64,000 bases of DNA from Pseudomonas entomophila. Its GTDB lineage: Bacteria > Pseudomonadota > Gammaproteobacteria > Pseudomonadales > Pseudomonadaceae. The stretch spans positions 51,862-115,861 of the forward strand of contig NZ_JARPQB010000005.1 in NCBI RefSeq assembly GCF_029478665.1. The letters are read 5' to 3'. Positions 8,534 through 19,492 of the stretch are shown here, one piece after another. The position numbers and the translations under genes are program-made. The notes under the pieces are model-generated. The model was not told the DNA's origin and did no database searches. It worked only from the letters and a program-made list of their open reading frames with translations. Each line of letters begins with the position of its first letter. Positions within the stretch are counted from its first letter, which is position 1.

Positions 8534-9928
8534 ATGGATGACCAAGGACGCAACCCTTCCTCCAACCAGCCAATCCTGTATGTGCTCGATACCAACGTCC
8601 TGATTCACGACCCCAACGCCCTGCTCAACTTCGAGGAGCACCACGTCGCCATACCGATGACGGTGCTGGAGGAACTCGACAAGCTCAAGACCGGCAAGCA
8701 CACCATCGCCGCCGAATGTCGCCAGGCCATCCGCCTGATCGACCAAACGCTAGGTGATGCATCCCCCAGCGATGTCGAGCAGGGCGTGCCGATCCAGCGC
8801 GGCAAGAGCGGGCCCAAGGGCTTCCTGTCCATTCTCATGAGCACGCGCAACGAACCCAACCGCCTGCTCCCGGAAAACCTCGCCGACAACATCATCATCA
8901 ACCAGCTCCTGGACCTGCGCGCCAAGCGCAAGGACCTGGACGTGGTGCTGGTCACCAAAGACATCAACATGCGCCTGAAGGCGCGCGCCTGCGGGATCGC
9001 CGCCGAGGACTACAGCACCGACCAACTGGTCGATGACGTCTCCTTGCTGTCGAAGGGCTACCACTCGGTCACCGGCTCGTTCTGGGACCGCGTGAGCAAG
9101 GTCGACACCCGTCAGGAACGCGGCCGTACCTGGCACCGGGTGCAACTGATCGACAACCTGCCGGCGGTGCACGTCAACGAGTTCATCATCGATGAACAAG
9201 GCTTCGTCGGTTGGATCAAGGGCATCCGCAACGACGAGCTGCTGTTGCTCGACCTGCACCAGGAGCCCTTGCTGCACCAGGAAGCCTGGGGGCTCAAACC
9301 GCGGGACATCCACCAGAGCCTGGCGCTGTTCGCCTTGCTCGACCCGGATATCCACCTGGTCAACCTGACCGGCGCCGCCGGTTCGGGCAAGACCATCCTG
9401 GCGCTGGCCGCGGCCATCGAGCAAACGATGGTCAGCAAGCGTTACCGCCGTATCATCGCCACCCGCAGCGTGCAGGGGCTGGACCAGGAGATCGGCTTCC
9501 TGCCGGGCACCGAGGCGGAGAAGATGGAACCCTGGCTGGGGGCCATCACCGACAACCTCGAAGCCTTGCACATGGATGACGAGAGCACCCACGGCAGCGT
9601 CGAGTACATCCTCGAGCGGGTGCCGCTGCAGTTCAAGTCGCTGAACTACATCCGTGGCCGCAGTTTCCAGCAGAGCCTGATCCTGATCGACGAGTGCCAG
9701 AACCTCACGCCGCACCAGATCAAGACCATCATCACCCGTGCCGGTAACGGCTCGAAGGTGGTCTGCCTGGGCAACCTGGCGCAGATCGACACCCCCTACC
9801 TGTCGGCCACCAGCTCCGGGCTGACGTACCTGACCGAACGCTTCAAGGACTTCCCCCACGGCGTTCACATCACCCTCCAGGGCGTGCCACGCTCGGTGCT
9901 GGCCGAGTACGCCGAGTCCCACCTGTAA
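8534..9928 (+). CDS. PhoH2-type protein: PIN nuclease domain fused to PhoH ATPase
   Basis: The protein combines an N-terminal PIN ribonuclease domain with a PhoH-type superfamily-1-like ATPase; PhoH2 proteins of this layout have been shown to unwind and cut RNA. In 464 residues, the PIN domain starts at YVLDTNVLIHDP, with acidic residues in MTVLEELDKLK and VTKDINMR. The PhoH domain carries Walker A GAAGSGKT near residue 280 and Walker B LILIDECQN. The start at 8534 has AAGGTGA upstream. It stands alone, after a structured leader and before moaC. Its substrate here is unknown. Confidence 0.92.
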   Translation: MDDQGRNPSSNQPILYVLDTNVLIHDPNALLNFEEHHVAIPMTVLEELDKLKTGKHTIAAECRQAIRLIDQTLGDASPSDVEQGVPIQRGKSGPKGFLSILMSTRNEPNRLLPENLADNIIINQLLDLRAKRKDLDVVLVTKDINMRLKARACGIAAEDYSTDQLVDDVSLLSKGYHSVTGSFWDRVSKVDTRQERGRTWHRVQLIDNLPAVHVNEFIIDEQGFVGWIKGIRNDELLLLDLHQEPLLHQEAWGLKPRDIHQSLALFALLDPDIHLVNLTGAAGSGKTILALAAAIEQTMVSKRYRRIIATRSVQGLDQEIGFLPGTEAEKMEPWLGAITDNLEALHMDDESTHGSVEYILERVPLQFKSLNYIRGRSFQQSLILIDECQNLTPHQIKTIITRAGNGSKVVCLGNLAQIDTPYLSATSSGLTYLTERFKDFPHGVHITLQGVPRSVLAEYAESHL

Positions 9929-9939
9929 ACCGCCTGTTC

Positions 9940-9968
9940 GCCGGCTCCTGCACCCCGCAGGAGCCGGC
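9940..9968. terminator. Hairpin after the PIN-PhoH gene
   Basis: Perfect 12-bp stem GCCGGCTCCTGC/GCAGGAGCCGGC with a 5-base loop, 12 bases past the stop. It resembles half a REP and lacks a T-run, so its terminator role is inferred. Confidence 0.5.
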
Positions 9969-10060
9969 TTGCCGGCCAACCGGCCCCTGCGTCGAAACAC
10001 CCTCTGCTCAAAGCTGACCGGCGGGTTTACACTCTGCATTCCCTTCCCAGGAGCAGAGCA

Positions 10061-10531
10061 GTGCTGACTCATCTTGATTCCCAGGGGCGCGCCAACATGG
10101 TCGACGTCACCGAAAAGGCCGTGACCGCGCGCGAGGCGACCGCCGAGGCGCGTGTGCGCATGTTGCCAGACACGCTGCGCATGATCGTCGATGGCCAGCA
10201 CCCCAAGGGCGACGTGTTCGCCGTGGCGCGCATCGCCGGCATCCAGGCGGCGAAGAAGACCAGCGACCTGATCCCTTTGTGCCACCCGCTGATGCTCACC
10301 GGTGTCAAGGTCGAGCTGGCCGCCGAAGGCGAGGATGTCGTGCACATCGTCGCCCGCTGCAAGCTGGCCGGGCAGACCGGCGTCGAAATGGAAGCCCTGA
10401 CCGCCGCCAGCGTCGCCGCCTTGACGATCTACGACATGTGCAAGGCCGTGGACAAGGGCATGGTCATCGAGCAGGTGCGCCTGCTGGAGAAGACCGGCGG
10501 CAAGAGCGGCCACTACAAGGTGGAGGCGTGA
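10061..10531 (+). CDS. moaC: Cyclic pyranopterin monophosphate synthase MoaC
   Basis: MoaC turns the MoaA product into cyclic pyranopterin monophosphate in molybdenum cofactor synthesis. The 156-residue protein has the family signatures [41 protein letters not shown] and a C-terminal GGKSGHY. Translation starts at a GTG (10061) with AGGAG just upstream, giving [19 protein letters not shown]. Its stop shares one base with the moaD start, so moaC-moaD-moaE form one unit. moaA and moaB are not in this window. Confidence 0.96.
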   Translation: MLTHLDSQGRANMVDVTEKAVTAREATAEARVRMLPDTLRMIVDGQHPKGDVFAVARIAGIQAAKKTSDLIPLCHPLMLTGVKVELAAEGEDVVHIVARCKLAGQTGVEMEALTAASVAALTIYDMCKAVDKGMVIEQVRLLEKTGGKSGHYKVEA

Positions 10532-10776
10532 TGAAGGTCAAGGTCATGTATTTCGCTCGTTACCGAGAGCAGCTGGGTGTCGATGCCGAGCGTCTGGAGG
10601 GCGACTTCAGGGTGCTGGACGACGTACGCCAGGCGCTGGTGGCCAAGGGTGGCAAGTATGCAGTGCTGGCCGAGCAGAACCTGATGTGCGCGCGCAACGA
10701 AGAGCTGTGCAAGCTCGGCGAGGCGCTGGAAGACGGCGATGAAGTGGCGTTCTTCCCGCCGGTGACGGGAGGCTGA
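10531..10776 (+). CDS. moaD: Molybdopterin synthase small subunit MoaD
   Basis: MoaD is the ubiquitin-like sulfur carrier that, as a C-terminal thiocarboxylate, donates sulfur to the MoaE-bound precursor. The 81-residue product has the beta-grasp pattern ([32 protein letters not shown]) and ends in the required Gly-Gly. Its ATG overlaps the moaC stop (TGATG). Confidence 0.96.
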   Translation: MKVKVMYFARYREQLGVDAERLEGDFRVLDDVRQALVAKGGKYAVLAEQNLMCARNEELCKLGEALEDGDEVAFFPPVTGG

Positions 10777-10778
10777 GC

Positions 10779-11225
10779 ATGAGTGTTCGAGTACAGGAGG
10801 CGGGGTTCGATCCAGGTGTGGAGGTCAATGCCATGCACGCCGCCAATGTCGGCGTGGGCGCGGTGGTCGGTTTCGTCGGCTATGTGCGAGATTTCAACGA
10901 TGGCCTGGATGTGGCGGGGATGTTCCTCGAGCACTATCCGGGGATGACCGAGAAGGCATTGCAGAAGATCGTGATCGAGGCCGAGCAGCGCTGGCCGTTG
11001 CTCAAGGTCGAGGTGCTGCACCGCATTGGTGCGCTGGAGCCGGGTGAGCCGATCGTCTTCGTGGGCGTGGCCAGCGCGCACCGGCAGGCGGCATTCGACG
11101 CCTGCAACTTCATCATGGATTACCTGAAGACCCGGGCGCCGTTCTGGAAGAAGGAGAACACCCAGGACGGGCCGCGCTGGGTCGAGGGGAAGCAGAGCGA
11201 CCAGGATGCGGCAGAGCGCTGGTAG
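10779..11225 (+). CDS. moaE: Molybdopterin synthase catalytic subunit MoaE
   Basis: MoaE forms the heterotetramer with MoaD and inserts two sulfurs into cyclic pyranopterin monophosphate to make molybdopterin. The 148-residue protein shows GAVVGFVGYVRDFNDG, LEHYPGMTEKAL, VGVASAHRQAAFDACNFIMDYLK and RAPFWKKE, where lysine is catalytic in the family. It begins two bases after the moaD stop and closes the moaCDE unit. Confidence 0.96.
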   Translation: MSVRVQEAGFDPGVEVNAMHAANVGVGAVVGFVGYVRDFNDGLDVAGMFLEHYPGMTEKALQKIVIEAEQRWPLLKVEVLHRIGALEPGEPIVFVGVASAHRQAAFDACNFIMDYLKTRAPFWKKENTQDGPRWVEGKQSDQDAAERW

Positions 11226-11235
11226 AGCGGTTCGC

Positions 11236-11322
11236 CTGTAGGAGCGGCTTTAGCCGCGATGCGGGCATCGCGGTGCCTGGTACCCGCTTTGCGGGTGATC
11301 GCGGCTAAAGCCGCTCCTACAG
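11236..11322. repeat. REP inverted pair, GCGGCTTTAGCCGC type
   Basis: Perfect 25-bp arms at 11236-11260 and 11298-11322 lie between the convergent moaE and rhlB genes and may act as a bidirectional transcript end. Confidence 0.9.
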
Positions 11323-11333
11323 GGCCGTGGAGA

Positions 11334-12800
11334 TCAGTGATGCTTGCGCGGCACGGGCTTCAACAGCTCGTCCGGCGGCATCTCGCACTTGATCTTGCGC
11401 CCCAGCAGTTCCTCGATCGCCGGCAACTGGTACGAGTCGTCCTCACCGGCGAAGCTGATCGACACGCCACTGCTCCCCGCCCGCCCGGTACGGCCGATAC
11501 GGTGCACGTAGTCGTCCGGATCCTCCGGCAGGGTGAAGTTGATCACGTGGCTGATGCCGTCGATGTGGATGCCGCGCCCGGCCACGTCGGTGGCCACCAG
11601 CACGCTGATGCGCCCCTCGCGGAAGTTCTCCAGGGTGCGGATGCGCTTGTGCTGCGGCACGTCGCCCGACAACTGGGCGGCGTTGATGCCATCACGCACC
11701 AGTTTTTCCTCGATGCGCCGCACTTCGTCCTTGCGGTTGGCGAACACCATCACCCGTTCCCACTTGTTCTGCGTGACCAGGTTGTACAGCAGCTTGTACT
11801 TGTCGCTGCCGGCCACGGCGTAGACATGTTGCTCGACGGTTTCGCTGGCGACGTTCTCCGGCTCGATCTCGACGATGGCCGGGTTGGTGGTCCACTGCTT
11901 GGCCAGGTTCATCACGTCGTCGGTGAAGGTGGCGGAGAACAGCAGGGTCTGGCGTTCGCTCTTCGGTGGCGTCTGGCGAATGATCTGGCGGACCTGGGGG
12001 ATGAAGCCCATGTCGAGCATGCGGTCGGCTTCGTCCAGCACCAGTACCTCGACCATGTCCAGGTGCACCTCGCCGCGCTGGTTGAAGTCCAGCAGGCGGC
12101 CAGGGGTGGCCACCAGGATGTCGCAGTGGCGCGCTTCCAGTGACTTGAGCTGCTTGTCGAAGTCCATGCCGCCGACGAAGCTCATCACGTTCAGGCCGCT
12201 GTACTTGGTCAGCGCCATGGCGTCCTTGGCGATCTGCACCACCAGCTCGCGGGTCGGGGCGATGATCAGCGCCCGTGGTTCGCCCATGTAGCGTTCCTTG
12301 GGCGGTGGCACCTGCTGCAGCTGGGAGATGATCGAGATCAGGAACGCGGCAGTCTTGCCGGTGCCGGTCTGGGCCCGGCCGATGGCATCCTGGCCGCGTA
12401 GCGTATGGCCGAGCACCTGGGCCTGGATCGGGGTGCAGTAGGGGAAGCCGAGGTCATGGATGGCATGCATCACCTCGTTGGAGAGCTTGAAGTCGTGGAA
12501 GCGGGTCTTGCCCTCTTGCGGTTCGACCACGAAATCCTCGGGCTTCCACAGGCTGGCCTGGGGCTTTGGCTTGCGCTCGCGGCGTGGCTTGTCCTTGGCG
12601 GGCTGTTCGGCACGCGGCTGCTCGACCGGTTGCGCCTCGGCCTGCGGCTTGGGCGCGGGTTTGGGCCTGGGGCTCTTGTGCGCCGGAGCCTGGGTGGCAG
12701 CTGGTGGCACGGCCGGGGCGGGTTGGGGCACGGCGGCGGGCTCGGCGGCCTGCGGCGCGGCGTCTCCCTTGGCGAATATTTTCTTGAGTGCCTTGAGCAC
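11334..12800 (-). CDS. rhlB: DEAD-box ATP-dependent RNA helicase RhlB
   Basis: RhlB is a DEAD-box helicase that in gammaproteobacteria unwinds RNA for the RNase E degradosome. The 488-residue protein has a low-complexity N-terminal tail of about 95 residues rich in Ala, Pro, Lys, Arg and Gln, then a complete core: Q motif near [58 protein letters not shown] and [11 protein letters not shown]. coli RhlB has about 420 residues, so the tail is the main difference. Other DEAD-box paralogues such as RhlE have C-terminal basic tails instead, which favours RhlB. Confidence 0.88.
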   Translation of the reverse strand: MLKALKKIFAKGDAAPQAAEPAAVPQPAPAVPPAATQAPAHKSPRPKPAPKPQAEAQPVEQPRAEQPAKDKPRRERKPKPQASLWKPEDFVVEPQEGKTRFHDFKLSNEVMHAIHDLGFPYCTPIQAQVLGHTLRGQDAIGRAQTGTGKTAAFLISIISQLQQVPPPKERYMGEPRALIIAPTRELVVQIAKDAMALTKYSGLNVMSFVGGMDFDKQLKSLEARHCDILVATPGRLLDFNQRGEVHLDMVEVLVLDEADRMLDMGFIPQVRQIIRQTPPKSERQTLLFSATFTDDVMNLAKQWTTNPAIVEIEPENVASETVEQHVYAVAGSDKYKLLYNLVTQNKWERVMVFANRKDEVRRIEEKLVRDGINAAQLSGDVPQHKRIRTLENFREGRISVLVATDVAGRGIHIDGISHVINFTLPEDPDDYVHRIGRTGRAGSSGVSISFAGEDDSYQLPAIEELLGRKIKCEMPPDELLKPVPRKHH

Positions 12801-12892
12801 GGTCGTCTCGTCAACTGGTTAAGGAATGTACGCCGGGCAGTGTAATGCAAGAATCGGGCGCGGCGTAGTGGAATGCTCGATGGGCTACAGGC

Positions 12893-13885
<993 letters not shown>

Positions 13886-14914
13886 ATGAAGATGTTGAAA
13901 ACCACCCTGGCAGTCCTCACCGCCGCCGCCGCGCTGGGCGCCACCAGCTTCGCCCAGGCCGGCGCCACCCTCGACGCGGTGAAGAAGAAGGGCTTCGTCC
14001 AGTGTGGCGTGAGCGACGGTCTTCCAGGCTTCTCCGTGCCGGACGCGCAAGGCAAGATCGTCGGTATCGACGCCGATGTGTGCCGTGCCGTGGCCGCCGC
14101 CGTGTTCGGCGACGCAACCAAGGTCAAGTTCAGCCAGCTTAACGCCAAGGAGCGCTTCACCGCGTTGCAGTCCGGCGAAGTCGACGTGCTGTCGCGCAAC
14201 ACCACCTGGACCAGCTCGCGCGATGCCGGCATGGGCCTGGTGTTCGCCGGTGTCACCTACTACGACGGCGTCGGTTTCCTCGCCAACAAGAAGCTTGGCG
14301 TCTCCAGTGCCAAGGAACTCGACGGCGCGACCATCTGCATCCAGGCCGGCACCACCACCGAGCTGAACGTTTCCGACTACTTCCGCGCCAATGGGCTGAA
14401 GTACACCCCGATCACCTTCGACACTTCCGACGAAAGCGCCAAGTCGCTGGAATCCGGCCGCTGCGACGTGCTGACCTCCGACAAGTCGCAGCTGTTCGCC
14501 CAGCGCTCCAAACTGGCCGCGCCGACCGAGTACGTGGTGTTGCCGGAAACCATCTCCAAGGAACCGCTGGGCCCGGTGGTGCGCAAGGGCGACGAGGAGT
14601 GGTTCAGCATCGTCAAGTGGACCCTGTTCGCCATGCTCAATGCTGAAGAAGCGGGCATCACCTCGAAGAACGTCGAGGCCGAGGCCAAGGCCACCAAGAA
14701 CCCTGACGTCGCCCGCCTGCTGGGCGCCGATGGCGAGTACGGCAAGGACCTCAAGCTGCCCAAGGACTGGGTAGTGCAGATCGTCAAGCAAGTTGGCAAC
14801 TATGGCGAAGTGTTCGAGAAGAACCTGGGCCAGAGCACCGACCTGAAGATCGACCGTGGCATGAACGCCCTGTGGAACAACGGCGGCATCCAGTACGCGC
14901 CACCGGTGCGCTGA
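13886..14914 (+). CDS. aapJ: General L-amino acid ABC transporter, periplasmic binding protein AapJ
   Basis: AapJ captures amino acids in the periplasm for the AapQMP permease. The 342-residue protein has a signal peptide (MKMLKTTLAVLTAAAALG, with likely cleavage after SFAQA) and the solute-binding family 3 pattern: LDAVKKKGFVQCGVSDGLPG, GIDADVCRAVAAAVFG, SRNTTWTSSRD, ICIQAGTTTELN. Its length is that of the long AapJ subfamily rather than the shorter GltI/AatJ type. The ATG at 13886 follows GGAGG; two TTG codons lie just before it. First gene of aapJQMP. Confidence 0.94.
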   Translation: MKMLKTTLAVLTAAAALGATSFAQAGATLDAVKKKGFVQCGVSDGLPGFSVPDAQGKIVGIDADVCRAVAAAVFGDATKVKFSQLNAKERFTALQSGEVDVLSRNTTWTSSRDAGMGLVFAGVTYYDGVGFLANKKLGVSSAKELDGATICIQAGTTTELNVSDYFRANGLKYTPITFDTSDESAKSLESGRCDVLTSDKSQLFAQRSKLAAPTEYVVLPETISKEPLGPVVRKGDEEWFSIVKWTLFAMLNAEEAGITSKNVEAEAKATKNPDVARLLGADGEYGKDLKLPKDWVVQIVKQVGNYGEVFEKNLGQSTDLKIDRGMNALWNNGGIQYAPPVR

Positions 14915-14981
14915 TGGCTGCACCCCGCGGCGGCATCCTGCCGCCGCGGGTCGTTCGAATCCCTTCTTTTCGGGGCACTTC

Positions 14982-16160
14982 ATGCAAAATCAAATCGGCG
15001 CACGGAAAGGGTTTTCCCTTAGTGATCCACGTGTGCGCGCGTGGCTGTTCCAGATCCTCACGGTGGTTTTCGTGGCGGGCCTGGGCTGGTACCTGTTCCA
15101 CAACACTCAAACCAACCTGGAGCACCGAGGCATTACCTCGGGCTTCGACTTTCTCGAGCGCAGCGCCGGGTTCGGCATCGCCCAGCACCTGATCCCCTAC
15201 GTGGAGTCGGACAGCTATGCGCGGGTGTTCGTCATCGGCTTGCTCAACACGCTGCTGGTGACCTTCATCGGCATCATCCTGGCGACGCTGCTGGGCTTCA
15301 TCATCGGCGTGGCGCGGTTGTCACCGAACTGGATGATCAGCAAGCTGGCGACGGTGTATGTGGAGACCTTCCGCAACATTCCGCCACTGCTGCAAATCCT
15401 GTTCTGGTATTTCGCGGTGTTCCTCACCCTCCCGGGGCCAAGGGGCAGCATCAATATCCAGGACACGTTCTTCATCAGCAACCGCGGCCTGAACATGCCC
15501 GGCGCCTCGCTCGCCGAAGGCTTCTGGCCGTTCGTCGCGGCCCTGGCCCTGGCGATCGTCGCCATCGTGCTGATGGTGCGTCACGCCAACAAGCGCTTCG
15601 ACGAAACCGGCGAGCCGTTCCACAAGTTCTGGGTCGGCCTGCTGTTGCTGGTCGGCATCCCTGGCGTGTGCGCGCTGCTGTTCGGCAGCCCGGTGCACTG
15701 GGAAGTGCCGCAACTCAAGGGCTTCAACTTCGTTGGCGGCTGGGTGCTGATCCCCGAGCTGCTGGCGCTCACTTTGGCGCTGACCATCTATACCGCGGCG
15801 TTCATCGCCGAGATCGTGCGTTCCGGCATCCGCTCGGTCAGCCACGGCCAGACCGAGGCAGCGCGTTCGCTGGGCCTGCGCGAAGGCCCGACGCTGCGCA
15901 AGGTGATCATTCCCCAGGCGCTGCGGGTGATCATTCCACCACTGACCAGCCAGTACCTGAACCTGGCGAAGAACTCGTCGCTGGCGGCCGGTATCGGCTA
16001 CCCGGAAATGGTCTCGCTGTTCGCCGGTACCGTGCTCAACCAGACCGGCCAGGCCATCGAGGTGATCGCCATCACCATGAGCGTCTATCTCGCCATCAGC
16101 ATCAGCATTTCGCTGCTGATGAACTGGTACAACAAGCGCATTGCGCTGATCGAGCGGTGA
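14982..16160 (+). CDS. aapQ: General L-amino acid ABC transporter permease AapQ
   Basis: AapQ is one of the two membrane subunits of the Aap importer. The 392-residue length is typical of AapQ, which carries extra helices compared with ordinary HisM-type permeases. The N-terminal part includes LLNTLLVTFIGIILATLLGFIIGVAR, and ETFRNIPPLLQILFWYF is characteristic. The cytoplasmic EAA loop that contacts the ATPase reads GQTEAARSLGLREGPTLRKV. It is followed by aapM ten bases downstream. Confidence 0.94.
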   Translation: MQNQIGARKGFSLSDPRVRAWLFQILTVVFVAGLGWYLFHNTQTNLEHRGITSGFDFLERSAGFGIAQHLIPYVESDSYARVFVIGLLNTLLVTFIGIILATLLGFIIGVARLSPNWMISKLATVYVETFRNIPPLLQILFWYFAVFLTLPGPRGSINIQDTFFISNRGLNMPGASLAEGFWPFVAALALAIVAIVLMVRHANKRFDETGEPFHKFWVGLLLLVGIPGVCALLFGSPVHWEVPQLKGFNFVGGWVLIPELLALTLALTIYTAAFIAEIVRSGIRSVSHGQTEAARSLGLREGPTLRKVIIPQALRVIIPPLTSQYLNLAKNSSLAAGIGYPEMVSLFAGTVLNQTGQAIEVIAITMSVYLAISISISLLMNWYNKRIALIER

Positions 16161-16170
16161 GGGTACTTCC

Positions 16171-17268
16171 GTGACAGCCCATGTTTTCAAACCCGACATG
16201 CCGCCACCGGTGAAGACCGTTGGCGTGCTCGCCTGGATGCGGGCCAACCTGTTTTCCAGCTGGCTCAACACACTACTGACCTTGTTCGCCCTGTACCTGG
16301 TGTGGCTGATCGTGCCACCGCTGCTGCAGTGGGCATTCATCGACGCCAACTGGGTCGGCACCACCCGCGCCGACTGCACCAAGGACGGCGCCTGCTGGGT
16401 GTTCATCCAGCAGCGCTTTGGCCAGTTCATGTATGGCTACTACCCGACGGAACTGCGCTGGCGCGTCGACCTGACCGTGTGGCTCGCCGTGCTCGGCGCC
16501 GCGCCGCTGTTCATCAAGCGCTTCCCGCGCAAGGCCGTGTATGGCCTGGGCTTCCTGGTCCTGTACCCGGTGCTCGCCTACACCCTGCTGCACGGCGGCT
16601 TCCTGGGCCTGGCCACGGTCCAGACCAGCCAGTGGGGTGGCCTGATGCTCACCCTGGTGATCGCCACCGTCGGCATCGTCGGCGCGCTGCCGCTGGGCAT
16701 CCTGCTGGCGCTGGGGCGGCGTTCGAACATGCCGGCGGTGAAGGTGGTCTGCGTCACCTTCATCGAGTTCTGGCGCGGCGTGCCGTTGATCACCGTGCTG
16801 TTCATGTCGTCGGTGATGCTGCCGCTGTTCCTGCCCGAGGGCATGAGCTTCGACAAGCTGCTGCGGGCAATGATCGGCGTGATCCTGTTCCAGTCGGCGT
16901 ACATCGCCGAGGTGGTGCGCGGCGGCCTGCAGGCCATCCCCAAGGGCCAGTACGAAGCCGCCGCGGCCATGGGCCTGGGCTACTGGCGGGCGATGGGCCT
17001 GGTGATCCTGCCGCAGGCGCTCAAGCTGGTGATCCCCGGCATCGTCAACACCTTCATCGCCCTGTTCAAGGACACAAGCCTGGTGATCATCATCGGCCTG
17101 TTCGACCTGCTCAACAGCGTCAAGCAGGCCGCGGCCGACCCGACCTGGCTGGGCATGGCGACCGAGGGCTACGTGTTCGCCGCCCTGGTGTTCTGGATTT
17201 TCTGTTTCGGTATGTCCCGCTACTCCATGCACCTGGAGCGCAAGCTGGACACTGGCCACAAGCGTTAG
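16171..17268 (+). CDS. aapM: General L-amino acid ABC transporter permease AapM
   Basis: AapM pairs with AapQ to form the transmembrane channel. The 365-residue protein starts at a GTG (16171) and has several hydrophobic helices, [16 protein letters not shown] in the permease core, and the EAA loop [17 protein letters not shown]. It has the same polar-amino-acid permease fold as AapQ and, like it, an extended N-terminal half. The aapP start is ten bases beyond the stop. Confidence 0.94.
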   Translation: MTAHVFKPDMPPPVKTVGVLAWMRANLFSSWLNTLLTLFALYLVWLIVPPLLQWAFIDANWVGTTRADCTKDGACWVFIQQRFGQFMYGYYPTELRWRVDLTVWLAVLGAAPLFIKRFPRKAVYGLGFLVLYPVLAYTLLHGGFLGLATVQTSQWGGLMLTLVIATVGIVGALPLGILLALGRRSNMPAVKVVCVTFIEFWRGVPLITVLFMSSVMLPLFLPEGMSFDKLLRAMIGVILFQSAYIAEVVRGGLQAIPKGQYEAAAAMGLGYWRAMGLVILPQALKLVIPGIVNTFIALFKDTSLVIIIGLFDLLNSVKQAAADPTWLGMATEGYVFAALVFWIFCFGMSRYSMHLERKLDTGHKR

Positions 17269-17278
17269 GAGTTTCGAA

Positions 17279-18043
17279 ATGAGTGAAGCGATCAAGCAGC
17301 CTGCCGGTCCCGAAGGCATCATCCAGATGCAGGGCGTGAACAAGTGGTATGGCCAGTTCCATGTGCTCAAGGACATCAACCTGAACGTGCGTCAGGGTGA
17401 GCGTATCGTGTTGTGCGGGCCGTCCGGCTCGGGCAAGTCGACCACCATCCGTTGCCTCAACCGTCTTGAGGAGCACCAGCAGGGGCGCATCGTCGTCGAT
17501 GGCGTGGAGCTGACCAACGACCTCAAGCAGATCGAGGCGATCCGCCGCGAGGTGGGCATGGTGTTCCAGCACTTCAACCTGTTCCCGCACCTCTCCATCC
17601 TCGAGAACTGCACCCTGGCACCCATGTGGGTACGCAAGATGCCGCGGCGCAAGGCCGAGGAAATCGCCATGCACTTTCTCGAGCGCGTGCGCATTCCGGA
17701 GCAGGCGCACAAGTACCCGGGGCAGTTGTCCGGTGGTCAGCAGCAGCGCGTGGCGATCGCCCGCGCACTGTGCATGAAACCGAAGATCATGCTGTTCGAC
17801 GAACCCACGTCGGCGCTGGACCCGGAAATGGTCAAGGAGGTGCTCGACACCATGGTCAGCCTGGCCGAGGACGGCATGACCATGCTCTGCGTGACCCACG
17901 AAATGGGCTTTGCCCGCACCGTGGCGAACCGGGTGATCTTCATGGACAAGGGCGAGATCGTCGAGCAGGCCGCGCCGGATGACTTCTTCGACCGGCCGCG
18001 CAGTGATCGGACCAAGCTGTTCCTGAGCCAGATCCTGCATTGA
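17279..18043 (+). CDS. aapP: General L-amino acid ABC transporter ATPase AapP
   Basis: AapP hydrolyses ATP to drive uptake. The 254-residue protein has all ABC motifs in order: Walker [11 protein letters not shown]-loop [11 protein letters not shown], signature LSGGQQQRV, Walker [15 protein letters not shown] and the switch histidine in CVTHEMGFA. It is the last gene of the unit and is followed by a hairpin and a REP pair. Confidence 0.96.
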   Translation: MSEAIKQPAGPEGIIQMQGVNKWYGQFHVLKDINLNVRQGERIVLCGPSGSGKSTTIRCLNRLEEHQQGRIVVDGVELTNDLKQIEAIRREVGMVFQHFNLFPHLSILENCTLAPMWVRKMPRRKAEEIAMHFLERVRIPEQAHKYPGQLSGGQQQRVAIARALCMKPKIMLFDEPTSALDPEMVKEVLDTMVSLAEDGMTMLCVTHEMGFARTVANRVIFMDKGEIVEQAAPDDFFDRPRSDRTKLFLSQILH

Positions 18044-18049
18044 TGCACA

Positions 18050-18070
18050 AGGGGCCGCTTTGCGGCCCTT
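18050..18070 (+). terminator. Hairpin terminator after aapP
   Basis: GGGGCCGC and GCGGCCCT pair around a TTT loop, followed by TTC, directly after the aapP stop. The T-run is short, so termination may also depend on the adjoining REP. Confidence 0.5.
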
Positions 18071-18140
18071 TCGCGGCGCAAGGCCGCTCCTACAGGAACA
18101 GCGCGATCCTTGTAGGAGCGGCCTTGTGCCGCGAAAGGGC
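18065..18140. repeat. REP inverted pair, GCGGCCTTGTGCCGC type
   Basis: 30-bp arms at 18065-18094 and 18111-18140 with one mismatch, between the convergent aapP and algW genes. Confidence 0.9.
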
Positions 18141-18166
18141 TGCGCGGCAGCCCCAATAAAGCACGA

Positions 18167-19327
18167 TCAATTGTCTTCTTTGGTGGTCACCGGCGCCGGT
18201 GGCGGCCGCAGCCCCACTTCGGCGACCAGCTTCAGCTGTTGCCCGTTACGCACCACCTCGATGGTGATCTTCTCGTTGGGCTTGATCCGCGCCACCTGGT
18301 TCATCGACTTGCGCCCGTCGCCGGCCGGCTCGCCATTGATACTCAGGATCACATCACCCAATTGCAGCCCCGCGCGCGCCGCCGGCCCGTCGCGGAAGAT
18401 CCCGGCCACGACGATGCCCGGGTGGCCCTGCATGCCGAACGACTCCGCCAGTTCCTGGCTCAGCGGCTGCACTTCGATGCCCAGCCAGCCACGGATCACC
18501 TGGCCATGCTCGACGATCGACTTCATCACTTCCAGCGCCAGCTTGATCGGGATGGCGAAGCCGATGCCCTGTGAACCACCGGACTTGGAGAAGATCGCCG
18601 TATTGATACCCACCAGGTTGCCATTGGCGTCCACCAGCGCGCCACCGGAGTTGCCCGGGTTGATCGCCGCGTCGGTCTGGATGAAGTCCTCGTAGTTGTT
18701 CAGGCCCAGCTGGTTGCGGCCGGTGGCGCTGATGATGCCCATGGTCACGGTCTGGCCGACACCGAACGGGTTGCCGATGGCCAGGCAGACATCACCGATA
18801 TGGATGCTGTCGGAGCGGCCGATGGTGATCGCCGGCAGGTTCTTCAGGTCGATCTTCAGTACCGCCAGGTCGGTTTCCGGGTCGCTGCCGATCACCCGCG
18901 CCAAGGTTTCGCGGCCGTCCTTGAGCGCCACGACGATCTGGTCGGCGCCGCTGGTGACGTGGTTGTTGGTCAGCAGGTAACCCTCCGGGCTCATGATCAC
19001 CGCCGAACCCAGGCTCGACTCCCAGCGGCGCTGCTTGGGCAGGTTGTCGCCGAAGAAACGGCGGAACTGCGGGTCCTCGAACAGCGGGTGGGCGCTCTTG
19101 TTCACCACTTTTGTGGTGTACAGGTTGACCACTGCCGGGGCGGCGAGGGTCACGGCGTCGGCATAGGAGACCGGGCCCTGCATGATCCGCGAGGTCTGCG
19201 GCGCCTGCTGCAGGTTGACGTCCTGGCTGGGCAGGCCGACCCATTGCGGGAAGCGCTGGATGATCAGCAGGGCGATCAGCACACCGGTGAGCAGGGGCCA
19301 GCCGAAGTAACGCAGAGCCTTGAGCAT
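18167..19327 (-). CDS. algW: Periplasmic serine protease AlgW (DegS-type)
   Basis: AlgW is the site-1 protease that cuts the anti-sigma factor MucA in response to misfolded outer-membrane proteins and so frees AlgU. The 386-residue protein has one N-terminal membrane anchor (GWPLLTGVLIALLII), a trypsin-like domain with histidine in TNNHVTSG, aspartate in DPETDLAVLKI and serine in GNSGGALV, and a single C-terminal PDZ domain (GIVVAGIFRDGPAARAGL). One PDZ and a membrane anchor separate it from MucD/DegP. I chose the ATG at 19327, preceded by AGGA. Functionally it links to the algD promoter in this window. Confidence 0.94.
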   Translation of the reverse strand: MLKALRYFGWPLLTGVLIALLIIQRFPQWVGLPSQDVNLQQAPQTSRIMQGPVSYADAVTLAAPAVVNLYTTKVVNKSAHPLFEDPQFRRFFGDNLPKQRRWESSLGSAVIMSPEGYLLTNNHVTSGADQIVVALKDGRETLARVIGSDPETDLAVLKIDLKNLPAITIGRSDSIHIGDVCLAIGNPFGVGQTVTMGIISATGRNQLGLNNYEDFIQTDAAINPGNSGGALVDANGNLVGINTAIFSKSGGSQGIGFAIPIKLALEVMKSIVEHGQVIRGWLGIEVQPLSQELAESFGMQGHPGIVVAGIFRDGPAARAGLQLGDVILSINGEPAGDGRKSMNQVARIKPNEKITIEVVRNGQQLKLVAEVGLRPPPAPVTTKEDN

Positions 19328-19428
19328 GAATGAATCCTGGGAGTAGGGCGGGGGCCATGTCAGTACGGCCCGGGGCGAGCGCGCGCGATCATACACCTGA
19401 AAATGTCGATCGGCGACGGCTCTCCTCG

Positions 19429-19492
19429 ATCGCGGGGCAAGCCCGCTCCCTCTGTGTGATGAGGTGGCGTGGGAGCGGGCTTGCCTCGCGAT
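19429..19492. repeat. REP-like inverted pair, CGGGCTTGCC type
   Basis: 22-bp arms at 19429-19450 and 19471-19492 with one mismatch (GGGAGCGGGCTTGCC core). It lies between the divergent algW and ybgI starts, an unusual place for a REP, and could affect either promoter. Confidence 0.8.

Noticed and set aside
15321..17379. Long reverse frames opposite aapQ and aapM
   Set aside because: They lie fully inside well-supported permease genes and show the same His/Gln-rich shadow composition.
18065..18140. Possible CRISPR-like repeat from recurring palindromes in the window
   Set aside because: The repeats are isolated inverted pairs at gene borders, not evenly spaced direct repeats with spacers, and no cas gene is present.
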